A stretch of 16,474 bases of DNA from CAYFJO01 sp964343305 (lineage in GTDB: Bacteria; Planctomycetota; Planctomycetia; Pirellulales; Pirellulaceae): NCBI GenBank assembly GCA_964343305.1, contig CAYFJO010000226.1:1-16474 (forward strand), given 5' to 3'. The notes beneath the pieces are model-generated. The model was given only the letters and a program-made list of their open reading frames with translations. It did no database searches and was not told where the DNA came from. Below are positions 7,982-14,258 of the stretch, piece after piece. The translations under genes and the position numbers were made by a program. Position 1 is the first letter of the stretch; each line of letters opens with the position of its first letter.

Positions 7982-9660
7982 TCTCTGAAAATTGAAGGTT
8001 TGTTTGATTTGGCGATCGCGCAGCGCCTCGTTTTTTTGTTCTCTGACGGGTGCGATCCACAAGCTTTCTTGCAGCTTCGCTGTCGAGATCGCTTTGCTGG
8101 AAGATCCAAGGACCATCAGGCAGAGGGTGTTCGAAGGGAAGTACTTGTTGTTCGGCGGCTTGGCGAAGGGTCGACGAGCTGATTTGCAGGTATTGGGAAG
8201 CTTGGGTGAGCGTCAGCCAGCCTTCCGAGGCTTGACGCTGTGGACAATAACGCGGGATCTTTCGTTTCGCTCGCAACGAAGTGACTCTTTGTTGAGTCCA
8301 GCGGTTTCCTTTACCAGTTCGCTGTCCATTGCGGTTGAGGATCGAGGCGATCACCTGATCCGGACAGATCTTGGTAAGAACTTGGACCGCCTCAACGATG
8401 TCGGACGAGGTGTGCAGGCGGTTCTGTCCACGTCGTCGGCGTGGGATGCTTTCAGTGGTATGAACGCCGCCCTGCCAATGAATCGTCAGTTCCACACTGG
8501 TATCCGCCGTGTCGACAACGATTTCGTGAATCAACGTGCGAAGAATTCGTTTCTTCAAACGTTGGCTGGTTTGGGAGTCGTCCCACACGGTATGCAGGTC
8601 TTCCGCGACGCCAAGAAGGTCTTCCAAGGTGGGCGGGACCACGGCGGAACGCGCCGCCGTCTCTTTGGCGATGCGATCCTCAAGCAAGGCCACCTCGTGC
8701 AAGGCTTGATTCCAGCGCCGTTCCAACTCGCTCGTAACCAGACGGTTGGCCGGGTCCGCTGCATCATATTGGCGCTGCGCTAAATTCGCCACATAGCGCG
8801 CGGCCTGCAAATCACGATGGAGTGCGTCAACCACTTCCTGGCATTGCTGGGCTCCGCGCTCGGCCGCCACGATCGCTGCTTCGATGCAGGCCGGTTCCAC
8901 CACGCGCAGCATCTGGATCGACACGTAGTCGTCGATGGGCTGGCCACCAAAGTTAATACATCGCGGCTGGCCGGTATCCAAGTTCCCTCGACAGCACATG
9001 TACCGAGTCACGTTTGCCTCGCGGCCCGTGTAACCGACAATCAGTTTTCTTCCACAGCGGCGACAACGCAGCAGTCCCACAAGCAACGCCGGGCCATCTT
9101 TCGCAGCGCCAGGAGAATGGGCAAAGTTCGCTGTCATATTCTGGGAAATCGTTTTTCGATTTTGTTCATATTCTTCCCAATCAAGGTAACCTTCGTGGTG
9201 GTCCGGGATCAAGGCAAGCCAATCCTCGGGACTTCTTCGCCGGACCCGCTTTCGCAATTGCTCGTCTTGATATTCCACCACCTCCTCGGTTTGACCATAG
9301 CCAGTACGCTCCGGCATAGGCAGGATGGGTCAAGATCTTGTAGACGGCAGGGTAGCGCGGACGTTTCCACACCGTGGTCCAGCGGCCGTTGTCATAGTGA
9401 CGTGCAGGAAGCTTCAAATCGTTGTCGAGAATCCAAAACAGCGTTTGGCGAACGCTTCCCAGTTCTCGGAATTTGCGAAAGACCATTGTCAGAGCATCTT
9501 GCACGCGGAGATCCGGATCCTTTTCCGTCCTGCCGAGGTCGGTCGTGAGAAATCCGATTGGGGGCACCATGACCAGCTCACCCCGCATTGCTTTTTCCTG
9601 CCGCGCCTTCCACGCCCGCTCACGAAGCACATCCAATTCATATTCACTGAGGCTGCCCTT
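7977..9660 (-). pseudogene. Outer large serine integrase, C-terminal part (frameshifted)
   Basis: This is the continuation of the N-terminal part at 13179-13583; the join is in frame (LLLGM + KGSLSEYELDVL). From 9660 downward it encodes the end of the catalytic domain (helix E), the recombinase domain (GSVRQTLFWILD, ILTHPAYAGAY), a zinc ribbon (LRCRRCGRKL ... RYMCC ... PRC), a charged coiled-coil region and a C-terminal helix-turn-helix resembling excisionase/MerR-type domains (GWLTLTQASQYLQIS..TLR, with HPLPDGPWIF; about nt 8100-8225). A one-base insertion near 9300-9303 breaks the frame: HPAYAGAY is in one frame and YGQTEEVVEY in the next. The full product would have been roughly 690 residues, normal for a large serine integrase. 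Split and frameshifted, it should be inactive. Confidence 0.87.
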
Positions 9661-9687
9661 GTAACATGCGACATAAAACACGAGCTT
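9640..9687. other. Left attachment junction of the inner integrase element
   Basis: Target-gene sequence ends at CTT (9658-9660); element sequence starts at 9661 with GTAACATGCGAC. The same CTT is at 13176-13178. On the target's coding strand this is the AAG Lys codon of LLLGMKGSLSE. The arm at 9673-9684 (ATAAAACACGAG) is the inverted partner of an arm inside the right end. Confidence 0.8.
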
Positions 9688-9998
9688 TACTTGACGGAGG
9701 GCAATTCGTCACAATTCGCAAACAACATCGCCCCAAGGCAGGCGGCGATCATGCTAGCGTTTACGACATTTTCTGGCGGGAGGATGAGCCATGGGTCGTA
9801 CTTCAATTGCCCTCGGGGCGCCGGACAGCGGTTCCGGCATCATGGACGGATCTGTCACGGCAACGCATTTCTTCAACAAAGAAACGGGTCGAAGTTCACC
9901 CTTTGGCGTTGATCGAGTTGGCCAAACATTGTCACAGCCTGAGGGGCCCCAGCCGACGTCCCAGCAGCAACACGCGCACCAAGCGAAAGAAGAAATAG
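9666..9998 (+). CDS. DUF5372-like integrase-associated protein (inner element)
   Basis: 110 residues from an ATG that lies only 5 nt inside the element boundary. The core GGQFVTIRKQHR..., then EPWVVLQLPSGRRTAVPASW, matches my memory of DUF5372-type small proteins found beside recombinases, whose hallmark is a PASWT motif; the family name is a recollection, not a search result. The C-terminus is basic (RRPSSNTRTKRKKK). The corresponding gene in the outer element is at 13655-14062. Its function is unknown; constant linkage to the integrase suggests an accessory role in recombination or its control. An earlier start is excluded if the element boundary is right, since upstream DNA belongs to the target. 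Confidence 0.65.
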   Translation: MRHKTRALLDGGQFVTIRKQHRPKAGGDHASVYDIFWREDEPWVVLQLPSGRRTAVPASWTDLSRQRISSTKKRVEVHPLALIELAKHCHSLRGPSRRPSSNTRTKRKKK

Positions 9999-10123
9999 CA
10001 CAAGATCAACTTTGGTTTCAGCTTTCTGTTGATGAGCGAACGCAATTCGGAAACTGCTTTTCTCGCATGCTTTTGAAATGTCTCGATGGGACCAAACGAC
10101 AAGAACAGGAGATCGGAAGATGA
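9842..10123 (+). CDS. Small integrase-associated ORF (inner element), start uncertain
   Basis: The convincing part is the C-terminal ~42 codons (DQLWFQLSVDERTQFGNCFSRMLLKCL), which resemble the tiny gene that precedes the integrase in the outer element (LPRWAQLPAEIQNKTRELLVQFL). It ends in TGA overlapping the integrase ATG by 4 nt (ATGA), which implies translational coupling. No ATG, GTG or TTG lies in frame close to that conserved part. The nearest upstream ATG, at 9842, would overlap the DUF5372-like gene by more than 150 nt. The true start may be this ATG or a non-standard codon, or the gene may have lost its start. Confidence 0.45.
   Translation: MDGSVTATHFFNKETGRSSPFGVDRVGQTLSQPEGPQPTSQQQHAHQAKEEIAQDQLWFQLSVDERTQFGNCFSRMLLKCLDGTKRQEQEIGR
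10107..10111 (+). promoter_or_regulatory. Ribosome binding site AGGAG of the inner integrase
   Basis: AGGAG is 8 nt before the ATG at 10120 and supports this start over the upstream in-frame ATG at 10078. Confidence 0.6.
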
Positions 10124-10944
10124 TCAAGAGAACCACCGATTCAAAAGTCGGAAGTGAACATTTACGTCGTCAAGCGATTGCTTACATTCGTCAGTCCAGT
10201 GCGCATCAGATTCGCAACAACCGCGAAAGCTCGCAGCGGCAGTACGCGTTAGCCGATCGCGCTGAAGCGCTGGGTTGGCCGGCAAAGTCGATCAGGACGA
10301 TTGACGAAGATCAGGGACGCACTGGAACGACCGCGACCCACCGACAAGGTTTTAAGAAACTACTTGCCGAAGTTGGCGCAGGCCAGGTCGGTGTGGTGCT
10401 GGCCTTGGAAGCATCTCGGCTGGCCCGTTCCAATGCCGACTGGCATCGCCTGGTGGAGATCTGCGTGGTGACGCAAACGCTGCTGGCGGATGGCAAGGCG
10501 AAAGTTCACGTGCGACCGATTGAAGAATGGCCTGTCTGCCTGAAAGACATTTACCCCCCATACATCACCTGGGAACAGTTTGAGGAGAATCAGCGCATCC
10601 TTCGCGCGAACTGGTATCGTCACGACAGCCGAGGAGCGCCGCGCAAGGGAAAGGCTCTGCTGCAAGGGATCGTCTATTGTGGATGCTGCGGTGCCAAGAT
10701 GACCGTCTTCCATTATTCGACGAAAGAAAATCGCTCGCCAGGTTACGGATGTGTTTACGATTACCAGCGCAAGGGAAGCCGCTCGACGTGCCAGATGATG
10801 AGTTCCGCCGGGGTCGACAAAGCGATCGCCCGGGAGTTCCTCCACGTCGTCTCACCGGCCAAGATCGACATCTCCCTGGCGGCCTTGGATGAACTTGAAT
10901 CCGACCATCAAGAAGCCCGCCGACAATGGGACCTTCAGCTTCAC
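10120..10944 (+). pseudogene. Inner large serine integrase, N-terminal part (internal deletion, IS-interrupted)
   Basis: Encodes a resolvase-type catalytic domain (AIAYIRQSSAHQIRNNRESSQRQYAL with the Ser nucleophile in RQS; DEDQGRTGT; ALEASRLARSNADW). At about 10490-10510 the text jumps from QTLLADG straight to VHVRPIEEWPVCLKD. By comparison with the outer integrase about 150 residues are missing, in frame: the YDP..NDRLLLG.KG stretch, helix E and most of the recombinase domain. The remainder (ITWEQFEENQ, zinc ribbon CGCCG...CVY...C) is intact. The ORF then reads into the IS after LQLH and stops at 10968 in foreign sequence. The rest of the gene is at 12548-13138 in frame. Even without the IS, this integrase should not recombine because helix E and its DNA-binding segment are gone. 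Confidence 0.87.
10938..10944. repeat. Target-site duplication, left copy (GCTTC, up to GCTTCAC)
   Basis: GCTTCAC at 10938-10944 recurs at 12541-12547 on the far side of the IS. Keeping only one copy restores the integrase reading LQLHQAQYEVELARRRYEA. The last two bases may belong to the IS end, so the duplication is 5 to 7 bp. Confidence 0.85.
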
Positions 10945-10957
10945 TGCACTCTAGGGG
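10943..10957 (+). repeat. IS left inverted repeat
   Basis: ACTGCACTCTAGGGG; pairs with the right repeat at 12526-12540 with two mismatches. Confidence 0.8.
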
Positions 10958-11001
10958 GATTCTGGTAACGAGAGTGAAAATTGGTATTGCATAAAAAAGC
11001 A

Positions 11002-11056
11002 GGCTCTCCGGATGCTTCGGTTTTTCTGGCAAGGAAAACACCACATCAGGAGAGCC
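11002..11056 (+). promoter_or_regulatory. Hairpin covering the transposase ribosome binding site
   Basis: GGCTCTCCGGATG (11002-11014) pairs with CATCAGGAGAGCC (11044-11056): 12 of 13 positions, with a 29-nt loop. The right arm contains AGGAG (11048-11052), the likely ribosome site 8 nt before the transposase ATG at 11061. Transcripts that enter from outside the IS would fold this stem and hide the site. Those that begin after 11014 would not. This resembles the known protection of IS10 and IS50 transposase genes from read-through expression. Confidence 0.6.
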
Positions 11057-11060
11057 AAGG

Positions 11061-12524
11061 ATGGCTGAGCGTAAACGATCGAAGAAACGCCCACAACCTC
11101 GACACAAGAAACAAAAGAAGTCGCAGCACGATAAACACAAGCGGCTTCAGAATCCGAATCCCGAACGCCAGAAAACATCCCAAGCCAAAGTGTTGTTGAC
11201 GGGTGCGATGCAGACGGCGGTCTCCGTGTTGCAAGCGGTGATGGACCGCAGGATCGCCTTTCGGCTGGCCATCATCGTCGCCGGAATGTTGCAGGCCGAC
11301 GATCGACGCACCGCCAGTTCCTGGTTTGCTGCGGCAGGAGTGCAGGATGATTGGGACCGCTTCTACGATTGCCTGATCAGCGTCGGCAGGACTTCAGGAA
11401 AGTTGGCCACCGCCGTCCTGGGCCTGGTCGTGCAGAAGTTCGCTCCGGGGCTCGGCGAGCGAATCTTGTTGGGGATGGACGACTCGCCCAGGCCGCGGTA
11501 CGGACGGCATGTCGAAGGTGCCGGCGTGCATCACAACCCGACTCCCGGGCCGGCCGACGGCGAGTGGCTCTAGGGACACAACTGGGTCGCCTTGGCCTGG
11601 CTGGCAACGCATCCGGCCTGGGGCGTGATCGCGCTGCCGCTGCGCTCGATGCTCTACGTCCGCGAGGTCGACGTGCCCAAGCTGGCGGAAAAATATGACT
11701 GGAAATTCCGCACCAAACATCAACTCGGCGTGGCGCTGTTGACTTGGTTCATGCAGGTGATCCGCGCGCTGGGAGTGAAGGCGAAGGTGTGGTTGGCCGT
11801 TGATGGTGCCTATGCGGCGCGGCCGTTTCTCAAACCGGTCCTGGCGTTGGGCATCGTGGTCGTCAGCCGCTTGCGAAAGGACGCCTGCCTGCACGACTTG
11901 CCTGGCGAGCCCGATCCTCACCAGCGCGGGCGACACCCCATCTATGGCAAGAACAAAATCAGTTTGGCGAAGCGTGCGGCACATCGAAAGGGCTGGCAAA
12001 CAATCACCTACCATTGCCGCGGCGTGGAGGTGACTCGTCAGTACAAGACCTTTCTGGCGACATCCCAGTTGGTCAGCGGCCAGATCCGCGTGGTGATCGT
12101 TCGCTTTGAGGACGGCGGTTGGGCACCTTACTTCTGCACGGACACGTCGGCGGAAGTGCGCGACATCTTGGAAGCGGTGGCCGCACGCTGGGCGATCGAA
12201 GAACACTTCCACGACGTGAAGGAAGTGTGGGGCGCCGGGCAGCAGCAAGTTCGTAACGTGTGGTCGAACATCGGCTGTTGGCACTTGAACCAATGGTTGT
12301 ATACGTTGGTCGAGTTATGCTGCTGGGACGTGCCGAAATCGGAGCTGACGGATCGCCGCTCACGTCCCTGGGACAACGCCGACCGTCGTCCCTCACACGC
12401 CGATCGCCGCCGCTTTATTTCGCGCGAAATGCTGCAAAAACAATTTCTCGCCGCTCTGCTTCGCACCCCAAACAAACGCAAAATCCGAACACTCTTTGAA
12501 GCCCTGGTTGCACTCGCCATTTGA
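11061..12524 (+). pseudogene. IS transposase (DDE), with one in-frame TAG
   Basis: Starts ATGGCTGAGCGT after AGGAG, with a very basic N-terminus (KRSKKRPQPRHKKQKK). The DDE residues appear as ILLGMDDSP, WLAVDGAYAARPFL and AIEEHFHDVKEVWGAGQQQ. The family stretch HHNPTPGP..GEWL-GHNWVALAWL is interrupted by TAG at 11571-11573, where relatives generally have Tyr. The frame continues unchanged for another 316 codons to TGA at 12522-12524, so one base change (TAC or TAT to TAG) accounts for it. Total length of about 487 codons fits a complete transposase. The element is probably no longer autonomous unless the TAG is read through. The sequence DDSPRPRYG also departs from the DD.PTKRYG I would expect. 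Confidence 0.85.
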
Positions 12525-12525
12525 T

Positions 12526-12540
12526 CCCCTAAAGTGCAGA
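12526..12540 (-). repeat. IS right inverted repeat
   Basis: Reads CCCCTAAAGTGCAGA on the + strand, the partner of the left repeat. The transposase stop is just outside it. Confidence 0.8.
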
Positions 12541-12547
12541 GCTTCAC
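12541..12547. repeat. Target-site duplication, right copy
   Basis: GCTTCAC, identical to 10938-10944; the integrase reading resumes here with H-QAQYEVELARRR. Confidence 0.85.
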
Positions 12548-13138
12548 CAAGCGCAGTATGAAGTGGAGTTGGCACGTCGTCGTTACGAGGCGGCCGACCC
12601 TGAGAACCGGCTCGTCGCGGGTGAATTGGAATCGCATTGGGAAGAGGCGCTGCGCGGGCGTGAGATGTTGGAACGTGAACGCAACGAGCAGCAGCGAAAA
12701 AAAGAGTTGCCGGTTCTTGAACAGGATCGGCAACTGATCAAAGAACTGTCTGGCGATTTGGAACGTGTGTGGAACGCCAAGACCACTTCGATGGAAGACC
12801 GAAAAACGTTACTGCGATTTCTGATCAAACGAGTTCATCTCGATGGAGTCAGCGAAGAAGGAAAGATTCGTATCGAGATGCAGTGGCACACGGGCGCACG
12901 AACGTCCCTGAAGATCGATCGCCCGTTGGTCGGTGTGTGGGCGCCCAAGACGCCGGACCAAGCTGTCCAACGTATTGAAGCGTTATTACCTGACCATGAC
13001 TACGTGGCGATCGCCGAAAAACTGAACGAAGAGGGCCTTCAGAGTGCCAAAGGATTGCCATTTAATGATAAGATCGTGGGCTACATCGTTCGCAGCCGAG
13101 GATGGAGTCAGAAGCGATTTCATGGTAAGCCGAACTAA
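12548..13138 (+). pseudogene. Inner large serine integrase, C-terminal part
   Basis: In-frame continuation of 10120-10944 after the IS. It holds the coiled-coil region typical of these integrases (ELARRRYEAADPENRLVAGEL, SHWEEALRGREMLERERNEQ) and the distal segment (LLRFLIKRVHLDG, DYVAIAEKLNEEGLQSAKG). It ends RSRGWSQKRFHGKPN with TAA. Unlike the outer integrase, it has no C-terminal excisionase-like helix-turn-helix. With the N-terminal part, about 471 residues remain, versus an estimated 620 before the internal deletion. The stop is 40 nt from the element's right boundary. Confidence 0.87.
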
Positions 13139-13150
13139 TTCGAAACATCG

Positions 13151-13202
13151 AACTTGTGCTTTATAGAAAGGGTCACTTCATGCCCAACAGCAAACGGTCA
13201 TT
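13151..13202. other. Right attachment junction of the inner integrase element
   Basis: Element sequence ends ...GAAAGGGTCACTT with the shared CTT at 13176-13178; target-gene sequence (CATGCCCAACAGC) follows. The arm ACTTGTGCTTTATA (13152-13165) is the inverted partner of the arm at the left end. Confidence 0.8.
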
Positions 13203-13583
13203 ACTGAGCCGAGGATCATAGATCGTCTCGTGATCGGCCAACAAGGTGTGGACAAATCGTGACACCTCGATGAGCTGTTGCCAATCCCGGTTGTTGCGAG
13301 ATAACCGCGAAAGTTCTAGGGCGGCGACGATTCCAACTCTTCCCAGGCACACATCGGAAACAATACCGTCAAATCCCAATCGCTCCGCAGTTCCGTCGGC
13401 AGAGGTGCCCTGATCTTCATCCACCACTTGGACCTCGGGCCAGCCGAGATCTTGGAGACGCTCTTTCATGGCATATTGCATACGGCGGCTCTCCTGGCGG
13501 TGCGTTACCTGATAGGCCGAGGACTGTCGAACGTACAGGATTGCTTTGCGGCTCAGATGCTCGCTGCGGATCTTTTCATTCAT
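13179..13583 (-). pseudogene. Outer large serine integrase, N-terminal catalytic part
   Basis: Begins MNEKIRSEHLSRKAI at 13583, set by AAGGAGG at 13590-13596. The catalytic domain shows ILYVRQSSAYQVTHRQES (Ser nucleophile in RQS), VDEDQGTSADG, AALELSRLSRNNRDW and YDPRLSNDRLLLGM. Target-gene sequence ends at 13179 (codon M). The physical ORF reads Lys from the shared core and stops at 13173-13175, inside the inner element. The remaining two thirds of the gene are at 7977-9660 in frame. The start overlaps the small upstream gene by 8 nt, a translational-coupling arrangement also seen in the inner element. Confidence 0.88.
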
Positions 13584-13764
13584 AGCTGACCTCCTTCTTT
13601 GAGGATTCCGACGCACACTCTGCCAGTGACTCATTGAGGAATTGAACAAGCAACTCACGCGTCTTGTTTTGTATCTCCGCTGGCAACTGAGCCCAACGAG
13701 GAAGGATCGGACGGGGAAGAAATAGATCCATTTGAATGGTCTGGACGTGGTTCGGATTTGCCAT
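13576..13764 (-). CDS. Small integrase-associated protein (outer element)
   Basis: 62 residues: MANPNHVQTIQMDLF, LPRPILPRWAQLPAEIQNKT, RELLVQFLNESLAE. I choose the ATG at 13764, because AGGAGGG (13772-13778) is 7 nt away; another ATG at 13770 would be only 1 nt from it. It overlaps the integrase start by 8 nt and lies partly inside the 3' end of the DUF5372-like gene in another frame. The inner element has a related ORF in the same position (QLWFQLSVDERTQF...RMLLKC). The predicted product is helical and has no known catalytic motif. It may be a cofactor or directionality factor of the integrase, which is inference from linkage only. Confidence 0.7.
   Translation of the reverse strand: MANPNHVQTIQMDLFLPRPILPRWAQLPAEIQNKTRELLVQFLNESLAECASESSKKEVSYE
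13590..13596 (-). promoter_or_regulatory. Ribosome binding site AAGGAGG of the outer integrase
   Basis: A near-perfect Shine-Dalgarno sequence 6 nt before the ATG at 13583, lying inside the last codons of the small upstream gene. Confidence 0.75.
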
Positions 13765-14062
13765 GAGCATTCCCTCCTGAGTTGGTGTTGGAATGCTCTT
13801 GTTGTACCAGCGAACACCCTGCATCCTGCAACAAGACACGCAATTGGTGAATGGCTTTGCAATCCACTTCCGGCGTGTCAAGTTCACGAAAAGAAGAACA
13901 AAGAGCCTCCTCGAACATCCACGACGGAACCGCCAGAATCAATTCGCTGTCAACCAGATGACCATGGACAAACGACTGTCCGCCCTTGTTGATTTCACGA
14001 ATCACGACAACGTCTTGGCCATACCACGGATGGAACCGGTAAGCGACTTCACGAACCGTCAC
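13655..14062 (-). CDS. DUF5372-like integrase-associated protein (outer element)
   Basis: 135 residues from a GTG at 14062 (VTVREVAYRFHPWYGQDVVV). The motif FHP.YGQ..VV, followed by a strand-rich stretch and AVPSWMFEEAL, parallels the inner element's GGQFVTI ... AVPASWTDL, so the two genes appear homologous though divergent. The C-terminal third is polar and Ser/Asp-rich (GSISSPSDPSSLGSVASGD) and overlaps the small downstream gene in another frame by 110 nt. That tail may simply be a by-product of the overlap. No strong ribosome site precedes the GTG; the frame is open up to the element edge, but no other start codon is seen there. Function unknown. Confidence 0.6.
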   Translation of the reverse strand: MTVREVAYRFHPWYGQDVVVIREINKGGQSFVHGHLVDSELILAVPSWMFEEALCSSFRELDTPEVDCKAIHQLRVLLQDAGCSLVQQEHSNTNSGGNAHGKSEPRPDHSNGSISSPSDPSSLGSVASGDTKQDA

Positions 14063-14090
14063 GCTATGGGCATTGGGTTGTTGGGTTCTA
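14059..14090. other. Right attachment junction of the outer integrase element
   Basis: Element sequence ends ...GGGTTGTTGGGTTCTA; the transposase reading resumes at TA-T CAC GCC (Y-H-A). TCACGCTATG at 14059-14068 repeats the 10-mer at 7972-7981, each about 22 nt inside its junction. Confidence 0.75.
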
Positions 14091-14229
14091 TCACGCCGAG
14101 AGAAATCACCAAGGCTTGAAAAACACGCTCATCGATCCTGACGCCGAAGTTGGCCAACTTGTTGGCGAAGTTCAATGTCGTGAGCGACTCGGCGGGATGC
14201 TGAATTACTACTATCGCGACGTTGCGTGA
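14091..14229 (+). pseudogene. DDE transposase, 3' end (displaced 6.1 kb)
   Basis: Read with TA from the shared core, it encodes YHAERNHQGLKNTLIDP and ends YYYRDVA before TGA. YH.ERNHQGL is the conserved C-terminal motif of rve-type transposases and directly continues HEYLIH at 7946. It is too short to stand as a gene and is missed by length-based gene calling. It also contains GEVQCRERLGGMLNYYYRD. Confidence 0.9.
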
Positions 14230-14258
14230 TCGATCGTGTCCAAGTATCGATTCGATCA
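14227..14258 (+). terminator. Hairpin at the transposase stop codon
   Basis: TGATCGATCG pairs with CGATTCGATCA (one bulge) around an 11-nt loop, starting at the TGA. No T-run follows, so it may be either a weak terminator or a remnant of the transposon end. Confidence 0.3.

Larger units (their letters stand above)
10943..12540 (+). mobile_element. IS element with DDE transposase (IS4/IS701-like), about 1.6 kb
   Basis: The ends are inverted repeats: left ACTGCACTCTAGGGG; the right end read on the other strand is TCTGCACTTTAGGGG (13 of 15 identical). It contains one transposase gene (11061-12524) that reaches within 16 nt of the right end. A 5-7 bp duplication flanks it. It interrupts the inner integrase gene and is therefore the youngest insertion of the nest. 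I cannot assign the IS family with certainty without a database search. Confidence 0.88.
9661..13178 (+). mobile_element. Inner large-serine-integrase element inserted in the outer integrase gene
   Basis: A 3518-bp unit whose removal rejoins the outer integrase ORF in frame. It has the same gene order as its host element, on the opposite strand: DUF5372-like gene (9666), small gene, large serine integrase (10120-13138). It ends 40 nt after the integrase stop. Without the later IS and its duplication it is about 1.9 kb, and adding back an internal integrase deletion gives about 2.4 kb. The two ends, joined as in a circle, form an imperfect palindrome around a TT core, as expected of attP. It carries no cargo. 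Confidence 0.85.
7949..14090 (-). mobile_element. Outer large-serine-integrase element inserted in the transposase gene
   Basis: A 6142-bp unit whose removal rejoins the transposase ORF exactly in frame (EYLIH + YHAERNHQGL). Its own genes read on the - strand: DUF5372-like gene, a 62-codon gene and a large serine integrase. The element was later split by the inner element (9661-13178). Subtracting that leaves about 2.6 kb, so the original unit held only these three genes, with about 28 nt between each outer gene and the element boundary. No cargo gene is visible. The boundaries come from coding continuity of the target and are supported on both sides. Confidence 0.82.

Noticed and set aside
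7992..9912. Long + strand open frames opposite the outer integrase (7992-8783, 8817-9548, 9325-9912)
   Set aside because: They are antisense to clear integrase domains (zinc ribbon, coiled coil, helix-turn-helix) and have no recognisable motif.
11394..12293. A 299-codon - strand frame opposite the IS transposase
   Set aside because: Shadow of the transposase, whose DDE motifs are on the + strand.
7949..14090. TCACGCTATG direct repeat as the att core of the outer element
   Set aside because: Recombination there would leave about 55 extra bases inside the transposase ORF; the CTA junction restores it exactly.
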